Assembly (NCBI RefSeq): GCF_020515525.1
Contig: NZ_JAIYEP010000048.1
Span: 1-34,248, forward strand
Source of the DNA: Rhodococcus yananensis
Lineage (GTDB): Bacteria > Actinomycetota > Actinomycetes > Mycobacteriales > Mycobacteriaceae
Direction: 5' to 3'
Length of the DNA: 34,248 nt
Shown: piece after piece, positions 17,129 to 24,509 of the stretch
Numbering within the stretch: the stretch's first letter is position 1
Layout: each line of letters opens with the position of its first letter
Made by a program: the position numbers and the translations under genes
Notes under the pieces: model-generated
Databases searched by the model: none
Told to the model about the DNA's origin: nothing
The model's input: only the letters and a program-made list of their open reading frames with translations

Positions 17129-18541
17129 TCAGATCCCCTGCCGCGCCTCGACCCGGCCCTGCTCGACCGCCGCGAGCAGGGCCCGGAAGTCCTGCTCGCT
17201 CTTCCTCGCGTACGCGTCGGCGAACTCCGCCATCGCGTCGTCGAATTCGGTACCGGATCCGAGGTATGCAGCGATCGAGATGCGGTCGCCCGCCCGGGCG
17301 TGCGCGTACCCCAGCACTCGCCCGCACAATCGCCCGTACAGGGTCATCCCGGTCGGTGTCATCGCCTCGATCACCGCCGACCCTTTCCCGTCGCGCAACT
17401 GTCGAATGTAGAAGTCTCGGACCACGCCGTCGGCACCGGCGCCTTTCTGCCAGCCGAGGAAGATGTCGCTCGCCGCCTGCATGAGCCGTTGTCCGTTGAC
17501 GACACGCTCCCCCTCGTTCGTGAACGTCGGACCGTCGACATACCTCGACAGGACGGACGGCTGCGCTTCCTTCGCCTGGAGGAACAGCGGATCATCGTCG
17601 TCGGTGCCCCTCATCAACACGATCCAGGCGCGCGTCCCCACACTGCCGACACCGACGACCTTCCGTGCGGCCTGCACGAACTGGAACTGCTCGAGCAGAA
17701 CCCTGCGGTCCCACTGCAGGGTGGCACGGTAGGACCGGATCCGGTCGCGCAGTTCCTCGTAGACGCGGTCGATGTCGAGATCGGCGAAGACCTCCTCGAT
17801 CGGCACGATCAACGGTGGGGCACTGATGATCCGGCGCTCGCCGTCCACCACCTCGGTGAGTTTTCCGAGAGCCTGCACGCTGTCGCGTGTCCGCGACTTC
17901 TCGATCAGTTTGCGCGTGCGCTTCTTCATCGTCGTGTCGAGTTCGTCGCGCAACTCCACCAGTTCCGTCGTGGGCTCGATGTGCGAGTACCACACCGCCA
18001 GATTGCCGCGCTCGGCCTGGCCCAGCATCGTCTCCCGATACTCCGCCGCGCACGCCCGCGTGATCCGCGCGCACTGCTTGTCGCCGAAATCGTTGTCACG
18101 GGCCGCGACCGCAAGGCTCGCCACGAGACGCTTGACGTCCCACTCGAACGGACCCGGGCAGGTCTCGTCGAAATCGTTGACGTCGAACGCCAGTTTGCGT
18201 TCCGGGGTGGCGAAGACCCCGAAGTTGCTCAGATGCGCATCCCCGCACAGTTGCGTGTGCAGTCCACTGTTCGGGGTGCGAGACAGGTCGTCGGCCATGA
18301 CCAGCGCTGCCCCGCGGAAGAACGCGAACGCAGAACTCGTCATCCGCCCGTACCGCACGGACACCAACTGCGGGATCCGGGTGGACGCCTGCTCTTCGAG
18401 CAGGTCCACCGGGTCCCGGTCACCGCGCGGTGCGCACTCGGCGAGGTCGGCGAGCGGCACTGCGCGGCGCGCTTCGCGGCCGGCTTCGATCCGTTGTTTC
18501 CGCGTCGGGTGCGCCACGACGTGCGGGGCGGAATCCGTCAC
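17129..18541 (-). CDS. DUF2252 family protein
   Basis: This 470-residue protein is of the DUF2252 family, which resembles aminoglycoside phosphotransferase-like kinases. The LCGDAHLSNFGVFATPE segment (about residues 97-113) looks like a catalytic loop, and FDVNDFDETCPGPFEWDVKR (about 118-137) looks like a metal-binding DFD. The KVVGVGSVGTRAWIVLMRG segment is also typical. Substrate and role are unknown. It starts with GTG at 18541. It ends 10 bases from the SHOCT gene and begins 46 bases after the SDR gene stop on the same strand, so it could be read through from that operon. Confidence 0.88.
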   Translation of the reverse strand: MTDSAPHVVAHPTRKQRIEAGREARRAVPLADLAECAPRGDRDPVDLLEEQASTRIPQLVSVRYGRMTSSAFAFFRGAALVMADDLSRTPNSGLHTQLCGDAHLSNFGVFATPERKLAFDVNDFDETCPGPFEWDVKRLVASLAVAARDNDFGDKQCARITRACAAEYRETMLGQAERGNLAVWYSHIEPTTELVELRDELDTTMKKRTRKLIEKSRTRDSVQALGKLTEVVDGERRIISAPPLIVPIEEVFADLDIDRVYEELRDRIRSYRATLQWDRRVLLEQFQFVQAARKVVGVGSVGTRAWIVLMRGTDDDDPLFLQAKEAQPSVLSRYVDGPTFTNEGERVVNGQRLMQAASDIFLGWQKGAGADGVVRDFYIRQLRDGKGSAVIEAMTPTGMTLYGRLCGRVLGYAHARAGDRISIAAYLGSGTEFDDAMAEFADAYARKSEQDFRALLAAVEQGRVEARQGI

Positions 18542-18587
18542 GGATCAACGGTAGCCGGTATACGTCCGCGCGGCTGCCGAATCCGGA

Positions 18588-19424
18588 TCAGCCGGTGACG
18601 CGAGCGGCGTTGCCGGCGTCGACGGGCAGCACCGTACCGCTGATGTGCGCCGAGGCCTCGTCGGCGAAGAAGAGGACGGCACGGGTGATCTCGGCGGGCT
18701 CGAGCCACGGCACGGGCTGCGCGTGCAGCGATGTGAACACCGGAGCCACGTCGTCGGCGGTGGGATGTTCGAGGTCGGGACGCAACATCCCGTACAGCGC
18801 GTCGTTGTGGATCATCGGGGTCGAGATATTTCCCGGCGCAATGACATTGACCGTGATCCCGTTCTGTGCGAGGTCGAGTGCGGCGCTCTTGGACAGCCCG
18901 ATCACACCCCACTTGGAGGCCGCATACGCCACCATGTTGGTGTTGCCGGCACGCCCCAGCATCGACGAGATCGTCACGATGCGTCCGTAACCGCGTTCGA
19001 TCATGCCCGGAGACACCGCCGCGATCGTGTTGAACACCCCGGTCAGGTTCGACGCGATCGTCTCGTCCCACATGGCCTGAGGCATCATCTGCACCGGAGC
19101 GGCCGTCGACACCCCGGCATTCGCGACGGCGATGTCGATGCGGCCGAGTTCCTCGTGTGCGCGAGCCACCAGGGCATCGAGCGCAGCCCGGTCGGCGGTG
19201 TCCAGCTTCGCCCACACCACGCGACGCCCCGCGGCCTCGACGAGGCGCACGGTCTCGGCGAGATCGTCGTCGGTCGCCAACGGGTACCGCACCATCGGCG
19301 AATCCTCACACCGATCGCACAGCACGAGGTCCGCGCCCGCCTCCGCGAATGCCAGCGCGTGCGAACGGCCCTGACCGCGCGCCGCACCGGTGATCAGCGC
19401 GACCTTGCCCTCGAAGTTGCCCAT
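18588..19424 (-). CDS. SDR dehydrogenase, mycofactocin-coupled type
   Basis: This 278-residue short-chain dehydrogenase has the NAD-binding TGAARGQG (12-19), the NAG motif (102-104), and catalytic Ser153 or Ser154, Tyr167 and Lys171 (YAASK). After the second strand it carries an insertion (CDRCEDSPMVRYPLATDDDL, about 36-55). That insertion and TGAARGQGRSHA are typical of the mycofactocin-linked SDR group, which holds its nicotinamide tightly and depends on mycofactocin. It probably oxidises an alcohol or hydroxysteroid; the substrate is unknown. It lies downstream of ltp2 on the same strand, separated by two small hairpins, so it may be a weakly expressed tail of the side-chain operon. Confidence 0.85.
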   Translation of the reverse strand: MGNFEGKVALITGAARGQGRSHALAFAEAGADLVLCDRCEDSPMVRYPLATDDDLAETVRLVEAAGRRVVWAKLDTADRAALDALVARAHEELGRIDIAVANAGVSTAAPVQMMPQAMWDETIASNLTGVFNTIAAVSPGMIERGYGRIVTISSMLGRAGNTNMVAYAASKWGVIGLSKSAALDLAQNGITVNVIAPGNISTPMIHNDALYGMLRPDLEHPTADDVAPVFTSLHAQPVPWLEPAEITRAVLFFADEASAHISGTVLPVDAGNAARVTG

Positions 19425-19473
19425 GATGTCCTCTCTCGACGCGACATGTCCTCCCCCGGTCTACACCACCGAA

Positions 19474-19510
19474 CTCCCGCACAGTCGGGAGAACTCCCGT
19501 CGACCGGGAG
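19474..19510 (-). terminator. Tandem hairpins between ltp2 and the SDR gene
   Basis: CTCCCG/CGGGAG occurs as a stem twice in a row, at 19474-19491 (loop CACAGT) and 19494-19510 (loop TCGAC), each copy preceded by GAA. They follow the ltp2 stop by 10 bases on the minus strand. They look like a duplicated terminator or processing site. The rest of the gap to 19424 shows no operator I recognise. Confidence 0.6.
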
Positions 19511-19520
19511 CGTCACCCGG

Positions 19521-20693
19521 TCAGGATGCGGACAGCACGAGTCCGGACGTCGGAACCCCGGTACCGGCGGTGACCAGGACGTTCTCGACACCGTCGACCT
19601 GGTTGACGGACGTCCCGCGGATCTGCCGAACCCCCTCGGCGATGCCGTTCATCCCGTGGATGTACGCCTCGCCGAGCTGACCGCCGTGGGTGTTCAGCGG
19701 CAAGCGGCCACCGAGTTCGATCGCCCCGCCCGCGATGAAGTCCTTCGCCTCGCCGCGACCGCAGAAGCCGAGCTCCTCGAGCTGCATCAGCACGTACGGG
19801 GTGAAGTGGTCGTAGAGCACCGCGGTCTGCACGTCCCGCGCCGTGATCCCCGCCTGCTGCCACAGTTGATCTCCGACGACACCCATCTCGGGCAGGCCGG
19901 TGAGCCCGTCCCGGTAGTAGCTGGTCATGATGTACTGGTCCGGTCCGCTGCCCTGCGCGGCGGCCGCGACGATCGCGGGTGTCTGTTTCAGATCCCTCGC
20001 ACGCTCGGGGGTGGTGATCACCAACGCGACACCGCCGTCGGACTCCTGACAGCAGTCGAGCAGATGCAGCGGCTCCGCGATGAACCGCGAGCTCTGGTGA
20101 TCGTCGAGAGTGATCGGTTTGCCGTGGAAGAACGCCTTCGGGTTCGTCGCCGCGTGCTTGCGGTCGGCGACCGCGACCGCGCCGAAGTCGGCGCTCGTCG
20201 CACCGGTGACGTGCATGTAGCGTTGCGCGACCATCGCGACGAACGACGCCGGCGTGCTCAACCCGTGCGGGTACGAGAAGGCGTTGTCTGTCCCCGACGC
20301 GTTCACCTGGGTGGCGAGCGCACCGTTGACCTGCCCGTACCGGGCACCCGAGCGTTCGTTGAACGCGCGGTAGGCGACGACGACGTCCGCGACACCCGTC
20401 GCGACGGCCATCGCCGCCTGCTGCACGGTCGCGCACGCGGCGCCGCCGCCGTAGTGGATGCGCGAGAAGAACTTCAGGTTCGGGATGCCCACCGCACGCG
20501 CGACCGCCACCTCGGTGTTGGTGTCCATCGTGAACGACACCAGGCCGTCGACGTCCGACGGGCTCAGCCCCGCGTCGTCGAGGGCATCGGCCACGGCCTC
20601 GGCGGCGAGCCGCAGTTCGCTGCGCCCGGAGTCCTTCGAGAAGTCGGTGGCGCCGATCCCGGCGATCGCCGCCCTGCGCGACAGTCCGCTCAT
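19521..20693 (-). CDS. ltp2: Ltp2, steroid side-chain-cleaving aldolase
   Basis: This thiolase-superfamily protein (390 residues) is repurposed as a retro-aldolase. It cleaves the 17-hydroxy side-chain CoA ester made by ChsH1-ChsH2, releasing the 17-ketosteroid (androst-type) and propionyl-CoA. Tyr294 (AVLYDHFTPY) and Tyr344 (GEAYIHG) fall exactly at the positions of the catalytic tyrosines described for Ltp2. The HYGGGAACAT and THGGQLGEAYIHG blocks are typical of SCP-x/Ltp proteins. It works as a complex with the DUF35 domain of ChsH2, encoded two genes upstream. Its start overlaps the chsH1 stop (ATGA). Neighbour order matches M. tuberculosis Rv3540c-Rv3544c. Confidence 0.94.
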   Translation of the reverse strand: MSGLSRRAAIAGIGATDFSKDSGRSELRLAAEAVADALDDAGLSPSDVDGLVSFTMDTNTEVAVARAVGIPNLKFFSRIHYGGGAACATVQQAAMAVATGVADVVVAYRAFNERSGARYGQVNGALATQVNASGTDNAFSYPHGLSTPASFVAMVAQRYMHVTGATSADFGAVAVADRKHAATNPKAFFHGKPITLDDHQSSRFIAEPLHLLDCCQESDGGVALVITTPERARDLKQTPAIVAAAAQGSGPDQYIMTSYYRDGLTGLPEMGVVGDQLWQQAGITARDVQTAVLYDHFTPYVLMQLEELGFCGRGEAKDFIAGGAIELGGRLPLNTHGGQLGEAYIHGMNGIAEGVRQIRGTSVNQVDGVENVLVTAGTGVPTSGLVLSAS

Positions 20694-21097
20694 CGGTCGC
20701 CTCCTGTGCGAGTGAACGTGGCCCGGGCCGTGACGTGATCGCCGAGCCCGTTGCGTCCGACGATGTCGACGGTGACGACACCGGCGTCGACCGCGGTGAC
20801 CTCACCGGTCAACGTGAGTGTGTCGTACGCGTACCAGGGAACACCGAGACGCAGTGAGATCGATCCGATCACCGCGGTCGGGCCCGCCCAGTCGGTGACG
20901 TACCGCTGCACGAGACCGGTGTCGGTGAGGATGTTGACGAAGATGTCCTCGGACCCGCGTTCCTGCGCCTTGTCGCGGTCGTGGTGGACGTCCTGGAAGT
21001 CCCGGGTCGCCAACGCCGTCGACACGATGAACGTGGGGTCACCGTGGATGGACAACGGCGGGAGCGTCTCTCCCACCGTCGGTGCTGGAGCGCTCAC
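20690..21097 (-). CDS. chsH1: ChsH1, MaoC subunit of the side-chain enoyl-CoA hydratase
   Basis: This small single hot-dog MaoC protein (135 residues) pairs with the N-terminal domain of ChsH2. The complex hydrates the C17-C20 enoyl-CoA of the last side-chain cycle. The hydratase motif is here: Asp33 and His38 in TRDFQDVHHD, five apart as in the mycobacterial subunit that carries the catalytic pair. I start at GTG 21097, which overlaps the chsH2 stop (GTGA). A longer open frame upstream would lie inside chsH2. The stop overlaps the ltp2 start by 4 bases. Confidence 0.92.
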   Translation of the reverse strand: MSAPAPTVGETLPPLSIHGDPTFIVSTALATRDFQDVHHDRDKAQERGSEDIFVNILTDTGLVQRYVTDWAGPTAVIGSISLRLGVPWYAYDTLTLTGEVTAVDAGVVTVDIVGRNGLGDHVTARATFTRTGGDR

Positions 21098-22095
21098 GCG
21101 TTCTCCTCCTCGAGCGGTTGCCAGGCGTAGAGGGTCCACGGATCACCGCCGGTGTCGTCGTCACCGGGGAAATCCAGGTACGTGACGTGCACGGGCATTC
21201 CGATCCGCACGTCGGCCGGATCGACACCGCGCAGCTCACCGAGCATCCTGATCTTCCCGTCGCCCTCCTCGAGTTCGACGAGCGCGACGACGAACGGCAC
21301 CTGCCGGCCGGGCACCTTCGGTGCGTGATGCACGACGTGGCTGAACACCGTGCCGCGACCGGACGCGACGACGTAGTCGGTCGTCTCGTGCTTGTCGAGC
21401 CACAACGCGGGAACCGGGGGGTGTTGCAGCGAGCCGTCGGGGCGGCGTTGGATGCGCAGTTCGTGCGCGGCGACGCCGTCCCAGAAGAACTTCGTGTCGT
21501 GCGACGCCGACGGACGCAGCATCCGGGTGGGGTCGAGATCGTCCGGCACCGCGTCGGTGGCCGGTGCCGACTCGGCCGCGGCGGCGGGCGGCGCGAACTT
21601 CAGGATGCGGAACATCATCTCGGCGACAGTCTCGTCACCGACCTTCCAGATGTTGCGGGTGGTGAAGAACCAGCCTTCACCGAGCCCCGTCCGCTTCGGA
21701 CCGACGACATCCTCGAGGGTCGACTCGATCGTCACGGTCTCGTCGGGCCGCAGGTAACGGTGGTACACCTGGTCGCAGTTCGTCGCGACGACCGACGTGT
21801 AGCCGGCCTCGTCGAGAATGTTCGTCATCCGGCCGAGCGGATCGTCCTTCTCGCGTTCGGCACCGAGCCCACGCATCGTCCACACCTGGGCCATCGCCGG
21901 CGGAGCCACCGGCCCGCCGTGACCCGCAGCGACCGCCGCGGACTCGTCGGTGTAGATCGGATTGTCGTCGCCGATGGCCTCGACCCAGTTGCGGATCATC
22001 GGCAGGTTCACCGGGTCTCGTCCCTGCCGCGGCGCGGACGGTCCGTCGGCGCGGACCGCCTCCGCCGCGGCGAGGATTTCGTCGGCAGTGCTCAT
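21094..22095 (-). CDS. chsH2: ChsH2, MaoC-DUF35 fusion
   Basis: This two-domain protein (333 residues) joins two steps. The N-terminal MaoC-like domain (about 25-170, with IGDDNPIYTDESAA and GPVAPPAMAQVW) forms the hydratase with ChsH1. After an Ala/Pro-rich linker (AAAAESAPATDAV), the C-terminal DUF35 domain (about 200-330, starting FFWDGVAAHELRIQRRP) binds Ltp2 and is needed for aldolase activity. The place where DUF35 proteins usually carry zinc-ribbon cysteines reads RPDGSLQHPPVPALW and has none, so this domain should not bind zinc there. ATG 22095; it lies 40 bases after chsE2 and overlaps chsH1. Confidence 0.94.
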   Translation of the reverse strand: MSTADEILAAAEAVRADGPSAPRQGRDPVNLPMIRNWVEAIGDDNPIYTDESAAVAAGHGGPVAPPAMAQVWTMRGLGAEREKDDPLGRMTNILDEAGYTSVVATNCDQVYHRYLRPDETVTIESTLEDVVGPKRTGLGEGWFFTTRNIWKVGDETVAEMMFRILKFAPPAAAAESAPATDAVPDDLDPTRMLRPSASHDTKFFWDGVAAHELRIQRRPDGSLQHPPVPALWLDKHETTDYVVASGRGTVFSHVVHHAPKVPGRQVPFVVALVELEEGDGKIRMLGELRGVDPADVRIGMPVHVTYLDFPGDDDTGGDPWTLYAWQPLEEENA

Positions 22096-22135
22096 CGCTG
22101 TCCCTCCGTCTCGGTCGGTCGCCCGGGGTTCCGGC

Positions 22136-23287
22136 TCATCGCGGAACCCGGGGCATCCCGAGCCCGGCCGTCGCGATCAGTTCCCGCATCACCTCGTTGA
22201 CACCGCCACCGAAGGTGATGACGACGTTGCGTTTGGCCTGCATGTCGAGCCAGCTCAACAGGGCGGCGGTGTCGGGATCGGCGGGGTCACCGTGGCGTCC
22301 GACGACCTCCTCGGCGAGCCGGCCGACCCGCTGGATGCGTTCGGTCGCGAACACCTTCGTCGCCGATGCGTCGGCGATGTCGACCGCGTCGTTCGCACTG
22401 GACGCGACCTGCCAGTTGAGCAGTTCACCCAGCCGGTACGTGGCGTGGATCTCCCCCAGCGCGCGACGCACGTCGGGTTCGTCGCCGAGCCCGTGGGCAC
22501 GCACCCAGTCGGCGAGGTGATCGTAGATGCCCCCGACCCGGCCGGCGGGGCCGAGCATGACCCGTTCGTGGTTGAGCTGGGTGGTGATGAGTCGCCAGCC
22601 CTTGTTCTCCTCACCGACCAGCATGCTCGCGGGCACCCGCACATCGCTGTAGTACGTGGCGTTGACGTGGTGCGCGCCGTCGCACGTGATGATCGGTGTC
22701 CAGCTGAACCCGGGGTCCTTCGTGTCGACGATGAACACCGAGATTCCGCGGTGCCGCGAATCGGCGGTGCCGGTGCGCGCGGCGAGCCAGATGTAGTCGG
22801 CGTCGTGGCCGCCGGTCGTGAAGATCTTCTGACCGTTGATGACGTACTCGTCGCCGTCACGCACAGCGGTGGTGCGCAGTGCCGCGAGATCCGTTCCGGC
22901 CTCCGGCTCGGAGTAGCCGATCGCGAAGTGCACCTCGCCGGCGAGGATCGAGGGAAGGAACTTCTGCTTCTGCTCGTCGGTGCCGTACACCTGCAGGGTC
23001 GGTCCCACGGTCTGCAGGGTGACGCTGGGCAGCGGGACGTCGGCGCGAACGGCCTCGTTCGCGAAGATCTGCTGCTCGACGTCGCCGAATCCGCGGCCAC
23101 CGAACTCGACGGGCCAGCCCACCCCGAGCCAGCCGTCCTTGCCCATGCGGCGGACGACCTCACGGTACGTCGGACCGTGCCGCTCGGTGCGCATGATCGC
23201 GGCTTCCTCGGGCGCGATGAGGTCGGCGAAGTATCGGCGCAGTTCGTCCTGCAGTGCGCGCTGGTCGTCGGTCAGATCGATGAACAC
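22136..23287 (-). CDS. chsE2: ChsE2 (FadE29), side-chain acyl-CoA dehydrogenase subunit
   Basis: This 383-residue acyl-CoA dehydrogenase forms an alpha2-beta2 enzyme with ChsE1 and introduces the C17-C20 double bond into the 3-carbon side chain. The expected catalytic base is Glu241 in LNHERVMLGP, the same number as in M. tuberculosis FadE29. Flavin contacts include FAIGYSEPEAGTDLA (121-135) and FTTGGHDADYIW (156-167), and the tail FGGGVNEVMRELI is typical. Sequence identity to FadE29 looks high from end to end. The GTG start at 23287 overlaps the end of chsE1 by 16 bases. Confidence 0.95.
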   Translation of the reverse strand: MFIDLTDDQRALQDELRRYFADLIAPEEAAIMRTERHGPTYREVVRRMGKDGWLGVGWPVEFGGRGFGDVEQQIFANEAVRADVPLPSVTLQTVGPTLQVYGTDEQKQKFLPSILAGEVHFAIGYSEPEAGTDLAALRTTAVRDGDEYVINGQKIFTTGGHDADYIWLAARTGTADSRHRGISVFIVDTKDPGFSWTPIITCDGAHHVNATYYSDVRVPASMLVGEENKGWRLITTQLNHERVMLGPAGRVGGIYDHLADWVRAHGLGDEPDVRRALGEIHATYRLGELLNWQVASSANDAVDIADASATKVFATERIQRVGRLAEEVVGRHGDPADPDTAALLSWLDMQAKRNVVITFGGGVNEVMRELIATAGLGMPRVPR

Positions 23288-24321
23288 CGGGCCCCCACGA
23301 GGTCGAGTCGGTACGAAGCTCCGCCGAGCAGCCGGGTGAGATCCTTGGCCGTCGACGAATATCTGTGCAGCGGATAGGTTTCGTCCACACCGATCCCGCC
23401 GTGCAGGTGGTGCAGCACACGCATCGCGGGGAGCAACTCCTCCGCGATCCAGTACGCGGTGACGTCGAGATCGTCTGCGGCGTCGAGGCCCTCGGAGACA
23501 CGCCAGATGCTCGCGGTCGCAGCGACGTGCAGGGTGCGGGCGGTGACGTACACGTCGGCGATCTGCTGGGCGACGGCCTGGAAGGCGGCGAGCGGCTTGC
23601 CGAACTGGTGTCGCTCACTGACATGCTTCGCGGTGAGTACCGTTGCACCGGTGAGCAACCCGTCCGACAACGCGGCGATCGCGGCGAGCGCGAACCGGTG
23701 GAGGGTCGCGATGTCCGCGGCGGGGTCGGTGCCGGCACCGAGACGGATACCGGCGGCCCCGGCGAGACGCACGGAGAATTCCGGGGTTCCGACGGACGTG
23801 GGACTCGCGACGAGTGTGACGCCGTCCGCATCCGAGGGGACTGCGACGACGCCCACGGTGGTGGGCACGAGGATGTGGCGGGCACGGTCGGCGTAGGGGA
23901 CGGCCACGAACGATCCGGTGACCGCGACACCGTCGTCGCTCACGGTGCCGGTCGCCGCCGGATCCGTCACGAACGGTCGCCCGGGTTCGGAGAGGGCCGC
24001 CGTGAGAACCGCACCACTCCCGACACCGTGAAGGAGCGCGTCCTGCTGGGCATCGTCTGCGAGTGCGAGCACGGGCAGCACACCGAACCCGACCGTGGCC
24101 AGGGCAGGCACCAGCGCTCCGGCGCGGCCGACCTCGGTGAGCACGGTCAGTGCGTCGGCGGCGCCGAGTCCGGATCCGCCGAGTCGCTCCGGAAGCGCGA
24201 GCGACAACAGGTCTGCGTCGGCGAGCGCCGCCCACAGGTCGTCGGCGCCGAGTTCGCGCCCGAGCAGGTCGGCCGCGACCGAGGCCACGTCCTCCTGCGT
24301 CTCGTCACGTGCGAAGTCCAC
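23272..24321 (-). CDS. chsE1: ChsE1 (FadE28), side-chain acyl-CoA dehydrogenase subunit
   Basis: This 349-residue acyl-CoA dehydrogenase-like subunit pairs with ChsE2. It lacks the catalytic glutamate segment of ChsE2 and supplies the FAD-binding and structural half: KHVSERHQFGKPLAAFQAVA (about 235-254) and LHHLHGGIGVDETYPLHRY (about 307-325). I chose GTG 24321 because GAAGG lies eight bases upstream. The frame extends to 24633 with no similarity. It heads the operon chsE1-chsE2-chsH2-chsH1-ltp2. A perfect KstR operator (24339-24352) lies 17 bases upstream of the start. Confidence 0.93.
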   Translation of the reverse strand: MDFARDETQEDVASVAADLLGRELGADDLWAALADADLLSLALPERLGGSGLGAADALTVLTEVGRAGALVPALATVGFGVLPVLALADDAQQDALLHGVGSGAVLTAALSEPGRPFVTDPAATGTVSDDGVAVTGSFVAVPYADRARHILVPTTVGVVAVPSDADGVTLVASPTSVGTPEFSVRLAGAAGIRLGAGTDPAADIATLHRFALAAIAALSDGLLTGATVLTAKHVSERHQFGKPLAAFQAVAQQIADVYVTARTLHVAATASIWRVSEGLDAADDLDVTAYWIAEELLPAMRVLHHLHGGIGVDETYPLHRYSSTAKDLTRLLGGASYRLDLVGARCSSI

Positions 24322-24338
24322 CGTTACCACCTTCGTTC

Positions 24339-24352
24339 TAGAACGTGTTTCA
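24339..24352 (-). promoter_or_regulatory. KstR operator in front of chsE1
   Basis: TAGAACGTGTTTCA matches TnnAACnnGTTnnA at all fixed positions. It lies between the predicted promoter and the chsE1 ribosome-binding site, so KstR should repress the whole five-gene side-chain operon. Confidence 0.87.
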
Positions 24353-24373
24353 GTTGTAGCACCTCGGGGGTAC

Positions 24374-24388
24374 CGGACGAAAGTGCCG
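24374..24388 (-). promoter_or_regulatory. Copy of the GGACTTTCGTCC-type element upstream of chsE1
   Basis: The minus strand reads CGGCACTTTCGTCCG. Its core ACTTTCGTCC is shared with 3745-3764 and 31300-31314. It lies about 20 bases upstream of the KstR operator. It may be an activator site. The remaining gap to the fadE34 stop at 24510 shows nothing else I recognise. Confidence 0.4.
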
Positions 24389-24509
24389 TCGAGCGCCGTG
24401 CGCAACCGGCGCGAACGAACGCTCCCCCGAGTCTCCACCGGGCCTACCGCCCGGCGAGGGCGGAGGTCCCGACCATCGGAACCCCAACGGAATCCACGGC
24501 CGCGGTCGC

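Noticed and set aside
18645-20738. A 697-codon plus-strand open frame opposite the SDR gene and ltp2
   Set aside because: It spans two real genes and their hairpin-containing gap in antisense and has an Arg/His/Asp-rich composition without domains.
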